This document shows positions 43,519 through 56,786 of a stretch of 64,000 bases of DNA, piece after piece (position 1 is the first letter of the stretch; each line of letters starts with the position of its first letter). The stretch comes from Phoma sp. XZ068 (lineage: Eukaryota > Ascomycota > Dothideomycetes > Pleosporales > Didymellaceae): the NCBI GenBank assembly GCA_004835665.1, contig RBKR01000005.1, positions 744,001 to 808,000 of the forward strand, in the 5' to 3' direction. The notes beneath the pieces are model-generated. The model did no database searches. It was not told the DNA's origin and saw only the letters and a program-made list of their open reading frames with translations. A program made the translations under genes and the position numbers.

Positions 43519-46500
43519 GTTTGCAACTGGGAACGGTCGTGTTTCCGGGCTGTTCGGACAGATAGTCGACTATCACAGCAGCTGCGACGGAAGTATTTAT
43601 ACCTTCGTGCACTGCGAAAGGTTGCAACGGATTCGTTCTTTGCCATGCCGATTTACCCTGTCTGTCGTTACTAGACTCAGGGCGGACATCATGAGCTGAC
43701 GTCAAAAGGATCAGTGAACCACCCCCCATGGGTGAGAACGCAAGTACTGTAGGGATGGTCGCTATGGTCAAGCTTGCTATTGCTACCAAAGGAATCTGGA
43801 AATGAATAATCCCTTGCATAAGGAATATCCGTCTCCTGCCGCAAGCGCTAGTGGGTGGCTGGACAAAGATGATTGGATGCGACCCTAGAAGATACATCAT
43901 AGCATCCTGTTCATGAATAATAACGCGATCGATGCGCCGCGCGTTCTGCTTGACGCTGTTGTAGCTAGCTAGGGTATCAGGATATTCGGCAATCCAGTCA
44001 ACGTGGTTGGGTAAAGCTTATTGCCGTGCTACCCATAAATGAGGCCCAGGTCCACATTAAAGCTTCGCGCTGCTTATTTCGCTCATTGTAAGCTTATTTT
44101 GATCCACCTTGAGAACCTACCTAAATGCAGATCCACCTGGAGGCAGATTGTATGCACAAGAGCGACGACTTAACGTCAGCACCGCCGGCGTACCCGCGCA
44201 GAGTCTTAAATTCGAATGATCATCATATGCACGAGTCAAAGACCAAACGTTTTGTATCCCAGGTCCTCTTCGATGGCCGAGTTTAAAGGCGATTCGGGAT
44301 TAGGTGACCTTAACATGGCGAAGATACACAACACATCAGTGAGGCTTTGGGATGGAGATCTTGGAAATAGCTCACAACGTGCAACTTCGACAAGTACTTA
44401 AAACAGAGTACTCTCCACTCTAAGTCGGCTATTCGGCTATGCACGAGGGAGAGCCCCGACGAAGATGTACAAGTTGATTGTCCGTCGGAACCGTGCGCTG
44501 TTCAAGGTATGTATCCCTCTTGCGGCCAGTCGCCACTTCGTAGGTGGTAAGGCCACTGACAAAGGTAAGCAGCTAGCAGTGAAACCCCGAGAAAAAATGA
44601 ACCACGTTGTCGCAGCCGAAATGGGTCATCATCTGTAGATATGGCGAGGCACGAGGAGAAGGACGAAAAAGCCTCACGACCTGACCAATGATATTCAGGC
44701 TTCGATGTGAAGACCAATGGAAGAATGTTGGCGAATATTCATAGCGACTTGATGGCAAGGCCGAACGAGTGGGCTGCAATTTATATCCAGGACCCTTCGG
44801 GCGGTAAATTGACAGATACGTTCATGATGCGCATGAAGCCAGTAGGCTGTCCGTGAGCTACCAAGTAAGCCACACTGGTCGGCTTCAGCAACCCTTCGGA
44901 AACTAGGACCATAGATAAACACGAAGGAGTTGCATTAGTCATGGTCTGAATCATCGTCCCTTCGGGACGTGCCGTGCCGTGTGGCGGAACGCGGAAGATG
45001 TGATAGGTAAATGGCGCTGATGCGAGCATACCTATTACAAATCCGGCATTCTTCATCTGATACTTTTTCTGTAATTATTCCAGCTTGTATAGGAAGGAAA
45101 TGGGCTTTAGAGTACGGTATAAGCAATCAACCTTCCAGAGTGTGGTCAAGTGGCTTGCTCCATCTGCAACCGACTTTATTACGTATATCGGCTTGATTTA
45201 ACCGCATTCTTCACATACTCTGTAGTGACGAGATACAGAACGGGAATTTCCTTGGTGAGTCTATTCTTCTTCTCGGTGCTGTACAGTTGCTGTGCAGGTG
45301 ACTTGCTGGCGCTGAAGTGTAGATTGCTAAGGTTGAGGCACAGCCTTTAGGAAATCGTAAAGATAGGGTAGCTTAGATGCGGCCCTCTTTGTAATTTCTC
45401 TAGCTGATGTCTTTCAAATCGGACCCTCCAACAGCTTGAAGCAGTGATGCACCCCTCAATGCGTTATGTGAAGATATTAGAGAGACTAAAGGAGAAGCTG
45501 GCCTTGAGGCCCTCAATTGGTCCTTATAACACTCAAAATTAAGCTCCCTCAAAATCAGCACTTTGGGAAAGCCATAGAGATGATTGGGAACTGCCACCCG
45601 CTACAAGTCAGCTATAAATGACAGACCCTGTGTTCAAAAGTAATGCTTGTCCTAACGGTACTAGATTTTAAGATCTAGGAGCTTGTCGGGTTGCTCGTAC
45701 CAGTGTCCGCTGGATGTATGAGAACGTCTAAGCTTCGTTTGTATAAGGCTGGAGTCACTAGGAGGTGCATAACACTCTCACTTTATTGCCGACTTGATTT
45801 GATTTGTTACCATGGTGAGATCGTCAGTGAGGCTTAAGGTGGTCGTCGGCGAAGGTCTGGAAGCTTCAATGTCAACTTGACTTATGAAAGCTGGAAGTGG
45901 GTTCCTATGCCATTGTTTAAGGACTAGCACTGTTTTTGAGGAATGCTGGATTAGTTTTTGGTATTATGACGCGTGCTCATGCGAGTCGACGTATATCCTC
46001 TTCAAACACATTTTGTGCGCAAGTATCAGTGCCATGTTTTATGTATCATCACTATTGTCTATTGTAGGTTGTAGGTTGTGCCGTCGCCCAGTATAGCCAG
46101 GGATCTGGCGTCGCCCAATCTGGACATCATGAAGCTGAATACTCGCGGTAGCAGGAGGCAGAACTTTCAGCAGTTCTGAGGTGAATGATGTTCTGTTTAC
46201 AACTTTGAGTGAGTACAGCACTGTAGCGCCAGATCTTGTAAACGTGATGGCTACAACTCAACGAGTGGAGGAATTCTGCAGGAGTAGGACAGGGATCAGC
46301 TTGAGGCATCATGTGCGTGAGGCAGAACGAGATGAAAGGATACCGCGGGCACAAGGCGTTCGCTCGGCATGACGTCGCACAGCCTGCTGCTGAGGCGCGA
46401 GGACTGAGATGTTCAGGATGGCACACTTATGCTCACGGGGTCACTTGCTCGAAGGCGTGACATAGAAGTACGAATATTGCTTGCCAGTGGCGCAGGTAAT

Positions 46501-46937
46501 TCAATTACGGTTGATTATTCTTACCTGGCACAGTGTGTGACTGCGGCGGAAGCAGAGGTCAGTATGACGGCTTACTTAAAGCTATCAACCTCACATACGA
46601 GAGCAGGTCTGCCTTTGACAGATTAGCTACATTGTATATGTCAATCGTTTCAGCCTTGATGTATCACACACGCCATACATAACAGCTGTGCGGTCAGCAA
46701 ACTTGGTCGCCGCAGGTTGTTTTCACCTTCACCTTCTCTGTCACCCGCTTCGGCTGGAGCCTTCCAGCCCTGCTCTTGCTCGCCCAAGCTCCCGCCCCAC
46801 TTGTACATAAACTTCAATAACACCCTTTCTACCTCCCGCTCGTATTTTGCACGCCTTGCTCAGCTCCTTGACACCAGCTTTGGTCGGCACGTACTGCAAG
46901 CTCAACCACCTCGATCATCAATCTCCAAAACATCACC
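43519..46937. other. gene-poor stretch, 3.4 kb
   Basis: Promoter of the oxalate decarboxylase gene, then about 3 kb with only short chance-like frames. I see no transposon termini, long inverted or tandem repeats, or RNA genes. A decayed element cannot be excluded by eye. Confidence 0.5.
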
Positions 46938-48897
46938 ATGCAGAACAGAAAAATGTCCACCTCCAGTCATGTCACTGCGCCAAAGACTGGCTGGCGAGAG
47001 CCGCAACAAGCACGTATGTTCTCTGCTTGCGCGCAAGTAAGCTTTCGTTTGCTAACGATTCGCTAGGCGACGGTCTTCTGAGGCTGCCGAACGGACGCCC
47101 TCTTACACCGACAGAGGCATTACGCAAGATGAACGATGTCAAAGTAGCATCTGTTCCTGAGACTGGTGAGCCAGCGACATCAAGAAGTAAGGAGTCTGCC
47201 GCAGCGGTGAACCAGACAGTTCAAGAAGGAGATAGGACGCAGTCTAAATGTAGGTCAACATACCAGAGACGGATTCAATGACTTGAAAGTTGACAACCAT
47301 CTCTAGACAGGCGAACTCGTCGCGCAGTTTTTAGACATCGCAGCGAGGTAGTAGTCAGTAGTGTTGACGGTACCACCGAGTCTGCGGGACATGATGGTGC
47401 TGCAGAAAACGGTACGCGACCCTAGCAGAGCAATATCCTTGTAAGAATGCTAATTGAAGCAAGCTGCCAGGGTAACAGGGCAGGTGACCGATGCATTCAG
47501 CGCAGCAGCTGAGGAAGCTACAACATCTATACCAGATGCAGACGCGAAGCTCGATGATGACAAGTTAGTCGCAGGCGAAGAGCGTGACAGTGAGGATGGT
47601 GAGTGATGCTCTTACTTGTTAGTTGACCGAACTGGCCCTTCTGACGGCGCTTCTCCAGACTATGTGCGGACACCTGCCGGAAGGCGCACGAATGTGAATG
47701 CCGTGACAGGCCCGCGTCCCGTCTGGAGCAAACACCGAGCGAAGTCCCTTCGTCAGGGTACCGAGAGCATCCGTCCACATCCCATGGATGCAACAAAGGT
47801 CATCGTCAGGTACGAGTATGCCGAAGCGGCTGGAGGGCCTTACGTCCAAGAAACCGAGATGCCAGAGGTTGTGCCGGCGTCAGCAAACGCTCCTGACGGG
47901 CCACAGTCGATCATTGTGCCAGATGTTGACACTGCGAAATTCCGAGGACGAAGAAGGGATTCCCTTGGGTACCTGTCCCTGGTACCTCGCGATACGAGTG
48001 GACTCGTGGCGACGGCCCCCAGCAGGAGGTATGGCGTGTGGTGATCTTCTTCCGCCGTCTTGACCGAGATACCCACACGTACCAAGACATGTACTTCAGC
48101 ACGAACATGTTGAACAATGTCGACCCCAATGACAAGGGGTTCAGAACCTCTTACAACAAGTGGGTCCTGCAGTTCGCCCGTCGCCGCGATGCGACCTACA
48201 CCCAACAGGTCGCTAGGGTACACTGGACTGTTGCTGAGCGCCAGGCCTTATATACGGCCATCAACGCATTCTGCGCCAAGTTTGGTGTCCACCACTTGGC
48301 TTCACCGAAGCCTGCAAGTTGGGCACCAAGCAACTGCAGCAGATGGCGGACGCTGTGAACGCCGCACCGAACCATTTGAGGTTGGTGCCACGAGGTGTTG
48401 ACGCTGTTCGTGGGCAGATCCTATCTGCTCACAACAAGGCCCAACCAAAGAACAAAGCTATCTTTGATCTGAGGGACAGGGCTGTCGCACTTCGTGCTCG
48501 GATCGCCAGTGGCGAGGTGATTCCGAGGGCTGAGCGGAGGCCTGCACTCGCCATCCCGCTCACTGAGTTCCCGGCGGACCCTCCTGTGGCGGCTGCAACT
48601 CGCTCGATTCCTAGAGGCAGTAAGCGCAAGCGAGCTGCTGCTAAGGAAGAGAGCGACGAGGAACCGTCCAGCTCAGAACTGTCGTCGCCGCCAGCTTCTG
48701 AGGTCGGTGAGAACGACGGTGTCGGTCATGACACCTGGATGACCACCACTGATGAGGAGATCCAGCCGGGCGAGACTGAGGAGGGGAACTGGTCGGACAC
48801 CAATGAGAAGGTGTTGCCTGGTGGGAACGAGGGCGAGTGGGTGGAGGTGGAGGAAGTCGTACGTCGTCGACCAGCGAGGAAGGCCAGAGCTGCCTGA
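46938..48897 (+). pseudogene. lineage-specific multi-exon gene with two apparent frameshifts
   Basis: Exons 46938-47013, 47067-47249, 47307-47411, 47479-47598 and 47659 onward join in frame across four clean GT-AG introns (53-67 nt), starting MQNRKMSTSSHVTAPKTGWR. The frame then changes twice without a usable intron: near 47965, where RRRDSL is followed in another frame by WVPVPGTSRYEWTRGDGPQQ, and near 48296, where FCAKFGVHH is followed by GFTEACKLGTKQLQQMADAV. Each change equals one missing base, and both lie at a CTTGG string. The downstream part (VVIFFRRLDRDTHTYQDMYF, then WTVAERQALYTAINAFC, then a basic/acidic Ser-rich tail ending RRRPARKARAA) is clearly protein-like. The function is unknown. 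Alternatives: assembly errors, or an extra intron at 47810-47946 (GTACGA to GAG) that would repair the first change only. Confidence 0.6.
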
Positions 48898-49400
48898 TGG
48901 TCGTGGAGCACAGTTGTCGGAGGGTGGTAGCCGAGTCCTCTGTGGTGTTGAGAACTTCGTAGTGATTCAGGATTTGCCATAGAATTGTCGCATCGTCCTA
49001 TCGACGCACATTTGAATGTCATTTCCAATTTGCGCCTTGAGTAATGTTCGATGATTATTATGACTTACGCTGGCTGGAGATGTAGGCATCAATATGGACC
49101 CTAGCCGAGTAACGGGAACGACCGAGCAGATTGAGATACTCCTCGCTACTACGACGTTAGCCAAAAAGTGATCGCAGTGTCTTTCGAAGACGTTGAATAG
49201 TGGGATGACTTGAGGCAAGTTATGGCCTGAACTCCTGTCAGTTGCATAAGCACGTCGCATTAAGTACAGGACTGTCCTCCATAATCTGTAAATATTAGCA
49301 CGGCAATATGTATTGAGAACCTTGAAAATTGATAATTGAAATTGAGATCGTTCAATCTGCCAGGTCCTATAGTAGGCCAAGGCCCAGAATACGTATCATA
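48898..49400. other. intergenic, convergent 3' flanks
   Basis: Lies between the 3' ends of the frameshifted gene and RAV1. Nothing is recognised. Confidence 0.5.
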
Positions 49401-52400
49401 TTAGAAACCAAAAGCATCCAGCAAGCTATTCGCATCCGGCTCTTGGAACTGTGTCGGTGGCGGTTTCTTCGGCGCCGGTTTAGCTGGCTCTTCTTCTTCC
49501 TCGCTCTCATCTTCTTCATCGTCGCTAGCCTCCTCCTCTCCATCCTCTGCGTCATCGCCATCCTCCTCTGCCTCGTCTTCATCGTCACTCCCCTCCTCAG
49601 CAACTGCGCCATCATTCTGTGCTAACAGGTTCTTCACATGCTCTCTCGTCGGCAAATCCGCAACAACCAAACTACTCCTTCTCCTAAGCAGCTTCCTCGG
49701 ATCGAAGTCGAAATCAGTAGCACCCTGATTCGGTCCGTTCGCATGGAAGCTATCTCGAGGCATGAGCGGGCTAAGCGGTGGTCGTCCTGGTATCGTCTTC
49801 GGTGGTGGTGTAAGCAGGAACTCCCAACTCTTGACCAGATCGAGGGCAAGCACGTCACAACCCATACGTTCGTACAAGCTAGAGGTATGCAGAACAAACT
49901 CCCATTCCTCGCGCATGCCAATCATTGTAGCGCCACGCAGAGTTTGGAGAGACTTCTCACGGAGCTGCTTGTAAAGGACTACGAGTGCAGGGTCGTCTGT
50001 TAGATACGACTTCGATTGGAAGTTTGGTGTCTCGGGTGGTGTCAGAAGGCGAGATAGGGGTGTGACCAGTGATCGGACGGCTGTATCGCGGCGACCCAGA
50101 AGCCAGTATGCCCATGTGGCAAGCCAGCGATTGCCATCGCGCGCTGCTTGAGGAAGGATCTTATCTTTCAAGAAGGTCAGCAGTACGGGGTGATCATCGC
50201 CACCATAGACACGTGCTACAGCAATAGCGAGTTGCGTATCACCAAGCTGGTTGTGTAAAACCTGGACCGCATCCTGAAGATGATCGGCGAGCAAGAAGAA
50301 TGCAGCTGCATACTCGAATCTTCGTCTGCCCATGAGAGCGTAGGCGTTCTTGAGTGCGGCGGTCTTCCATCGCTCCTCTTGGAAATTGTTCGATAGCAGG
50401 CGATGCGTCGCACCTTGTTCGCGGGACCATGTGGCTATGCGCCACAAGCTAACTAAAACAGCCTTCTTGTGCAAAGCAAGATAGTACAGAGAGCAGTCAA
50501 CTGGATTCTTCTCGTCGGTCTTCGTGTACTCATTGCGAGCGATGACTTCGAACTGCGCGCGCTGCGACAGGGTCAGCATCGTAAGTTATTTGTGAAGGGA
50601 GAAACGTACCAGTGCATTGATGTCAGACATCCACATGAACACACCGCACTGCTTAGCGTGCTGCCACATCATCTTGCCGTTGAAGTGCCTGCTTACAAGG
50701 TCTAGCAGGATGTCCTGACTACCTGAGTGGAAAGCCCACACTATCTCCCGCCATGAAAGAGCGGCCTTCTGCGCTTCGCTCAAGACATGTTGTCGGAAGA
50801 ACAACATGAAGCGGCCTGCATTATCATCGATGGATCGTCGGTGTTTCTCGACCATGCCGATGCACTCTATGATGTCTGCAAGACGGAATTGTTCTCTGCT
50901 CGACAATAGGGGCATTTGCTTGGTAGTCAGAAGATCTTTGAGATTACCAGCTACCTCTTCAGTGACGGTCTCCGGATCATGGTCATCCGAGAAGTCGTTG
51001 TACGAGGAGTTCATTTCTTTCTTCGAGGCAGTCATGTTTGTCTACTCATGTCAGTTTTCATTCATATCCGTCAGCCGTTTATAAACCTGACTTACCGCAT
51101 CGTCAGAGAACTCCTCCGCCGAAAAACCAAGGGAGCTCTCGAATTCCTCACCCTCGGTCCAGAACTTCAGCTTCTGGTAGAGCCGTAACAAAATTCGCTG
51201 CACAAGCACAACTTTTCCAGACAAGACACATTGCGACAGCAACTGAGGATGGTATACAGGCAACGGACCGTTAAGTCGACTGACTGCTGCGAAGATGTCG
51301 ATCGAAGCGGTTTTGCGAGAGATCATGCGCAGACTTGGGAACAGTTGCTCGTCCACCTTGACGTGCTCATCTTGTATGAAGAGCTGGTTGCCAGCACCGA
51401 TGACAAGATTGCCACTACCCAGCCATACAGAGTCGCCGATGGGATGAGGGGTGATATCTCTGATACGCACATCCCGGATCTGCACCCAAGAAGGGCCTGC
51501 ATTCAGGTAATCGTAACGCAATTGCGCATAGATGACCACTCGGTGTGGGAAGCCAACCGCTAGGATTGACTGGTTGTCTGGCGTAGAGGACCAATCGAGA
51601 TCTTGGATGACACCCTGCCCATCGAAGGTTTCCTCGTACTCCAGCTGCGCACTTCGTGTGTTCCAGATTGTCAAGGTTGTCTTTTCAGCGTCTACCAATG
51701 CTGCCTTGCGAATTGACGTGCCGCTCGCCAGTGTTGGATTCTGTACGTTGGTGTCAACGGTTGAGGTCTGTAGCCAATCGATCTTGTGCTCTTCAGAATC
51801 GACACGAGCTGTCCACGACTTGATAACACCAGACTTGCTGTAGGATATTGCGATGTCACGCGCAAAGGTATCGAGAAAGCCTGAGATGACCGGTGCTGAA
51901 CCGGCAGGGTCAACGGGCAGGACAAATGCAAGGTCATCCTCAGATCCCAAGTCAAATGTGCTATATTGCTCCAGAGATACCTCAATGTTGCCATTGACGA
52001 AGCCATTGGTGTGAGGCGCAATGATAGAGTATTTGCGGCCAGTGGCAGGATCCCGTGTAAGCAAGGGCATGGTTACTTCCCAACATATTCCCTTCATCTC
52101 TGAGCTGATAGTTGCAATGTGCACACATCGACCTCCAACCTCTGTCTCGGGAATAGCGAGCAAACACAGGGGCTTGCCTTGCAACTTATACTCAATCCTT
52201 GTGACTTCTACTGCTAGAGGACCTCGTGTGTCCCACAATGCAATATGATCATGATGCAGGAAAACCAGGAAGTTACCGTCTTGCAGTAATGCAGTTCTGT
52301 GGATGTGCTCGCTGACCTTGACAGTACTGTGTCGGTGCAGGGTTGTCCCATGCTCAGTTGGCTGCTGAGTCCACACTATACACTCGTCTGTAACCGTCCG

Positions 52401-53792
52401 CGAGACCAAGGCTCGCCCGCTGGCTGTACGATTGACTTTCTTGATAGCGTGTGAGTGTCCTGTCCAGATGGCCTTTCTCGATATCCGCTGGGTCTGCGAG
52501 GATGGATCAAAGAGGTAGTCGATTCGTGATTCGAGCCATTCTATCCTGCCGTCGAAATGGTGAGACAATAATGTGAATTCGGAGTCGGGCTTGTCGCCAA
52601 TGAATGCGTAGAACTGAACGTTATCCTCGAGAGCTGTAGGTTGGTTGGCGAAGTGCAGGTGAAGTCCATCAACGTGCGCGATGTTGAATACATCAGTGAC
52701 CTTCTTGACGCTGGCACCTATGTTCTCAAACCCCCAGGCTGACATATTGCCGTGATCATCCAGCACCACACAGATCTCTGGGCTGCGATTGGCGACTTCA
52801 ATCAAGTGGTGCAGTGCGACTCCATGACTCTTTTCTTCAGTTGAAGCCTGTGCCATCGCCCTTTCCGTCGCGTGCGTGAAGTGCTTTCCATCGACGAAGA
52901 AGGCGTACCGCTTCCGCGACTGTTTGTCTTGCGGCACTAGTCCTGGCTCAATCGAGCTGAGTAGGTCCAGCTCAGCCCACACATGCATGCCGTCGACGCC
53001 ATGGTGTTCCCTGGGCACCCAAACCCGGACTTTGTAGTCTGCGCAGATCGTGTACAATACGTTGTCCGTCGTCTGGTCTTTGTAAGGGTGTCGCCAGTGA
53101 ATGCCCGTGATGGCCTGGGGATGTGGCAGGTAGTAGTAATCGAAGCGCTGGTCTGCCGAGCCGAATGCCAGTCGTCGCCATATCTTCAACAATCGGTCGT
53201 ATCTGCCTGTCGAGGCGATGAGTTCGGCGTCTGGGGAGAAATGCGCGAACTTGACCGGGTTCGCAAGTTGCTTGGTCCAAATTTGCTCGATCGTGCCGTG
53301 TGTGTTGAAGAGAGTGAGGGCTGCGCTACCGGCGAGCAGTTCGTCTGGCATACCCCATGAGAGTGTTGTTATCGCATCGTCGGGGCTAGGGAGGGTCATG
53401 CTGCCTTGCAGCGACCACTGCTCATGTTAGCACCTTCAAGACTATCTTGATACTGCTTCTTACCTTGTAGATCCCATATTCCACGCTATATGGCTGGTAT
53501 ACGTAAATGTTGCGTGTCGAGCATGTTGCCAGCTTGCCGGTCCCCTCGTCTACGGCGACAGCTTCAAGCTCATCTTCCTCGTCAATATAAATTGTCTGGA
53601 TGACGTGGTTGGGTCGGTCGAGTATTATGAGGGCATTGCCAGAAATGTATGCCTAATCGACTATCCGTCAGTCACTATAGTGTTCGCTGTGTTGGTACGC
53701 AGACGTCGTACAATGATTTGGTTCCCCTCCCACAGGCCATGAGCGACAGCTTGCAGCTTAGCCTGCGGCCGTCCTGGGAGTATGCCGCGCAT
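49401..53792 (-). CDS. RAV1: RAVE complex subunit Rav1 (V-ATPase assembly)
   Basis: Five exons (53712-53792, 53464-53652, 51096-53417, 50610-51041, 49401-50561; introns 59, 46, 54 and 48 nt) encode 1394 residues, close to yeast Rav1. The N-terminus MRGILPGRPQAKLQAVAHGL and AYISGNALIILDRP begins a WD-repeat/propeller half (ELEAVAVDEGTGKLATCSTR, then FAHFSPDAELIASTGRYDRL). The Rav1-p C-terminal domain follows, with ALSWREIVWAFHSGSQDILL, WKTAALKNAYALMGRRRFEY and FFLLADHLQDAVQVL. The end is a long Asp/Glu-rich acidic run, then PAPKKPPPTQFQEPDANSLL. Rav1 with Rav2 and Skp1 reassembles the vacuolar/endosomal V-ATPase. The start fits the family N-terminus. Confidence 0.93.
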
Positions 53793-54110
53793 CGAGGTTT
53801 TTTAGAGCGTTGCTACCGGTGCCGCATCGTCTCGTACAGCTTCAGGCAGCCAGAAAGGGGTTGCGGAGCGTCAGGTGATATTGCGCGTCGCTGTGGTGGT
53901 CTGGGGCTGTTGATGCGCGACGGCAGGTGTTCAAGCTCACGCGCACTGGCCCCACTTGTGTCGTCACTCCAACTTCCTTCGCGCGTGAACGATAGTTCTT
54001 TTACTAAATAAACACAAAATATGTAACTTTTTTTTGGTTGGCTTCTGGAGCTGCAATTCATCATCTCTATATTTCGTGACCTTCGTAAAGGTGGTGCCGT
54101 GCTAGTAGAT
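53793..54110. other. intergenic
   Basis: Promoter of RAV1 and 3' flank of the methyltransferase gene. Contains an oligo-T run near 54029, with nothing else recognised. Confidence 0.5.
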
Positions 54111-55687
54111 CTATGCCATCGACCTCACCACCTTGCCTTCAACCTCGCCGTTCTCCCCTTTACCCTTCCACTCCACAGTAACAGTAATACCCCTGTCATC
54201 GCCCTTCTCCTTCGCATACTGCAGCGTACCCTCCAGAACCTCGCCCTTCTTGAACTTCTGCTTCTTAGCTACCTCATCATCCAGAAGCAACACCGCCTGA
54301 TGCCAATGGGTCGGCGTGTTCGCAGGTCCGGTCGAGAATCCTAGACCTGGGATGCCGTTCTTCTGCCAGTCCACATTGTCAATAGACTTGATGTCTTGCG
54401 TGCTGCCGGGGTGCACAAATATGGTGTCAAACCAGATAGCAATGGCCTGAAGCGACTCAACATCGCGGTCGAGTGTCATGTGCAACGGGATCTTGAAGCT
54501 CAGGTCGCCGATTGATGCGGTCTTCATCTCGAGCAGATGCGCGTTAGCAGAACCGCAGAGTGCTGTAGGTGGGACATCGAAAACACCGATTTCGCGGTGG
54601 TTGAGCAGACCGCCGGGGATCATGGACGAAAAGTTAAAGCCGTAGACATCTTTCCAGAACTTCGAGCCTGTGGCGTCTGCGATCCAGTCTTCATCAGCGA
54701 TGGGTGCAAGGCGGATGTTGCAGTGGCTGGGCACTAGGAGACCATCTTCCTTGAGGTACATGTCTCGAGCGCGGAGGACAGAGTCAAGCATGCCCTCGAA
54801 CAGCAGCCCATAGCCCATCCATTCAGAGATGATGATATCGACCTTCTCCTTGCCGATCTGGCGCTGTGTATTGAAGTCTTCGATACGGCCTTGGATGACC
54901 TGGATGCGGTCTGCGTAGCCGTTCTTCTCAACGTTCTCCTTCGCGCGAACAGCGATTTGTGAGTTGTCGACAGCGAAGACCTTCTTCGCGCCAGCTCGTG
55001 CGCAGAAGAGGGAAAGAATACCTGTGCCGCAGCCAACATCAAGAACAACCTTGTCTTTGAAGACTTCGAGGTTCTTCTCGATGAAGTCTCGGTAACCCTC
55101 CGTTCGTACGCGGTCTTCAATCATCTCGCGGTGGATACTGTTGCCTTTGTACGATTCGAAGTAGTCTTCATCCCGGTCGCTGGTGACTTGTAACCTGGAG
55201 AAGTCCTCTGGCATATCTTTCTGTAGCTTGGCTTCAAATTCTGCGTAGTCGACAGCCTTGGTGTCGGTGTCTGGCATAAGATCTCCAAGCTCAAAGAGTA
55301 GTGCATCATCTTCGAGCACTGGCTGGAGGTATTTGTCGCTTAAGTCTTCTAATGTGATCTTGATGCTCTTGGGCTCTGTGCATTTCTGAGCCTCTGACCT
55401 TAAGCAGTTCACCAGCTTGATGATATCGATCTCATCAGCCTCTGGAGCAAGTTAGCTGTGTCCCGAAGAGGACTAGTGTGGTAGGACTCACTTGAACCGA
55501 GACTCTTGACTGTCTCATTCAGATCAAAACCGTGCTCCGATGTGCAATGCGACGACATCTCAGGGACACGTGCAAACTGCTGGTCGCAAAACAAGCATTT
55601 GAAGGTTGTCTCATCGGCCTCGCTTCTCTCCTCGACAATGCTCCCCACTGAGCTTCCGGAATCTGAGTCTGAGTCGTCGCGCGGCAT
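54111..55687 (-). CDS. PRMT3: PRMT3-type protein arginine N-methyltransferase
   Basis: Two exons (55492-55687, 54111-55441; 50-nt intron) encode 508 residues. An N-terminal C2H2 zinc finger is present (CLFCDQQFARVPEMSSHCTS and following EH, residues about 30-50), which sets PRMT3 apart from PRMT1. The catalytic core follows: SAM-binding VVLDVGCGTGILSLFCARAG, the double-E loop SEWMGYGLLFEGML, and the THW loop (PTHWHQAVLLLDDE). Type I PRMTs make asymmetric dimethylarginine; PRMT3 acts in the cytosol on ribosomal protein uS5 (Rps2), binding it through the zinc finger. The region between finger and core (about 130 residues) includes DEDYFESYKGNSIHREMIED, the usual helix over the SAM pocket. Confidence 0.93.
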
Positions 55688-56110
55688 GTTGATGGATTTT
55701 TTTCTAGCCCTGGGAGGTCTAAAGCCTTGAATGATTGTTTGGAAAGTGAATGTCAAAACTGTAGTCTGTCAAATGTTGCTCGCGTTCTAGAAAGTTTATG
55801 CCGCTAGTGTAAGTTTTGTGCGAAAGAAATGCAGGGTTGCGGGGTCGGTTTGTGGAGCCACCCGTAGACCATTGATGTCACACTTTTTTGGATGTCTGCA
55901 GTGCTGGACCTCCGAACTATGTGTACGAAAGTACTGAGTGACAACATATAGAATATCAACATATAGAATATCTGAATCCCATTGACTTCTATCGAAAACA
56001 CGTAGAATATACACCTTCATCCAAACAAACCCTTCTCTATCTTGAAAATCATTGAACCACGCCTGCACATACAGTGCAATTTCAATCCCGAGCCAGCCAG
56101 CTGTTCACCC
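55688..56110. other. intergenic
   Basis: Promoter of the methyltransferase gene and 3' flank of a small unknown gene. Holds the short tandem duplication listed separately. Confidence 0.5.
55942..55971. repeat. 15-bp perfect tandem duplication
   Basis: Two adjacent copies (55942-55956 and 55957-55971) of the AT-rich unit CAACATATAGAATAT. Probably a replication-slippage product. Confidence 0.9.
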
Positions 56111-56482
56111 CTACAAATTATGCAAGCTACCCTTCCCCTGCCCCCACCCCTCTTCCTTCGCGCCTTGCAGATCTGTACTCAGCCTCCATAAGTCAATATC
56201 CTTTTTCGCCATCTCCCATTGCTCCTCTGTCGCAAAGGACGACTTCAGATCTTCACTCAATGTTCCAACGTGAAGCTCCAGCTTCTGGATCGGGTACCCA
56301 CTCCGCGGAATGTGTGCCATGTTTAGAAGTGCGCGAGCTTCTGGCGTCCATAGTCCTTGGGGCCGCTGGAGCACGAAGAAAGCGGTCACGGCCCAAACAG
56401 GGAGATTGGGGTAGTGCCGAAGGAGGTCGTAGGCCGTGAAATCTGGAAGCGTTAGGTTAAAAGATGTGGATGGTTGCTCCAT
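56111..56482 (-). CDS. hypothetical small protein
   Basis: A frame of 123 residues from MEQPSTSFNLTLPDF to GKGSLHNL. The composition is protein-like (DLLRHYPNLPVWAVTAFFVL, then EEQWEMAKKDIDLWRLSTDL) but no domain is recognised. Exons upstream of the chosen Met cannot be excluded. Function unknown. Confidence 0.45.
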   Translation of the reverse strand: MEQPSTSFNLTLPDFTAYDLLRHYPNLPVWAVTAFFVLQRPQGLWTPEARALLNMAHIPRSGYPIQKLELHVGTLSEDLKSSFATEEQWEMAKKDIDLWRLSTDLQGAKEEGWGQGKGSLHNL

Positions 56483-56786
56483 GTTTAGATACGCAATCGT
56501 GGTGAGTCTATCGTCCAAGTGTTTGTATCGCTGCTTCAGTTATTCGTAAGAGAGCTGTCACAGCTTTATATCGAAGAAATTGTTCCATGTCTGACTTGAT
56601 CGACTACCTACAAACGCCGTTTTCACAGCATGTCTTTGTGTCAGAAGGATGTAACTAGAATGTCTTCATTGAACAAAGTCAGGCTCACTCCGCTCGCCGG
56701 ATGTCCAATAATGACAAGATCACACATCATGTTTCGGTCCCATGTTTCTGCGCGATTAAGCCGATCTTGTCTTTGAGGCTGTCCAA
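56483..56786. other. intergenic
   Basis: A short gap between two unknown minus-strand genes. Nothing is recognised. Confidence 0.4.

Noticed and set aside
47810..47946. A 137-nt intron repairing the first frame change of the 46938 gene
   Set aside because: Frame arithmetic works but the acceptor is GAG and it removes protein-like codons; kept only as an alternative.
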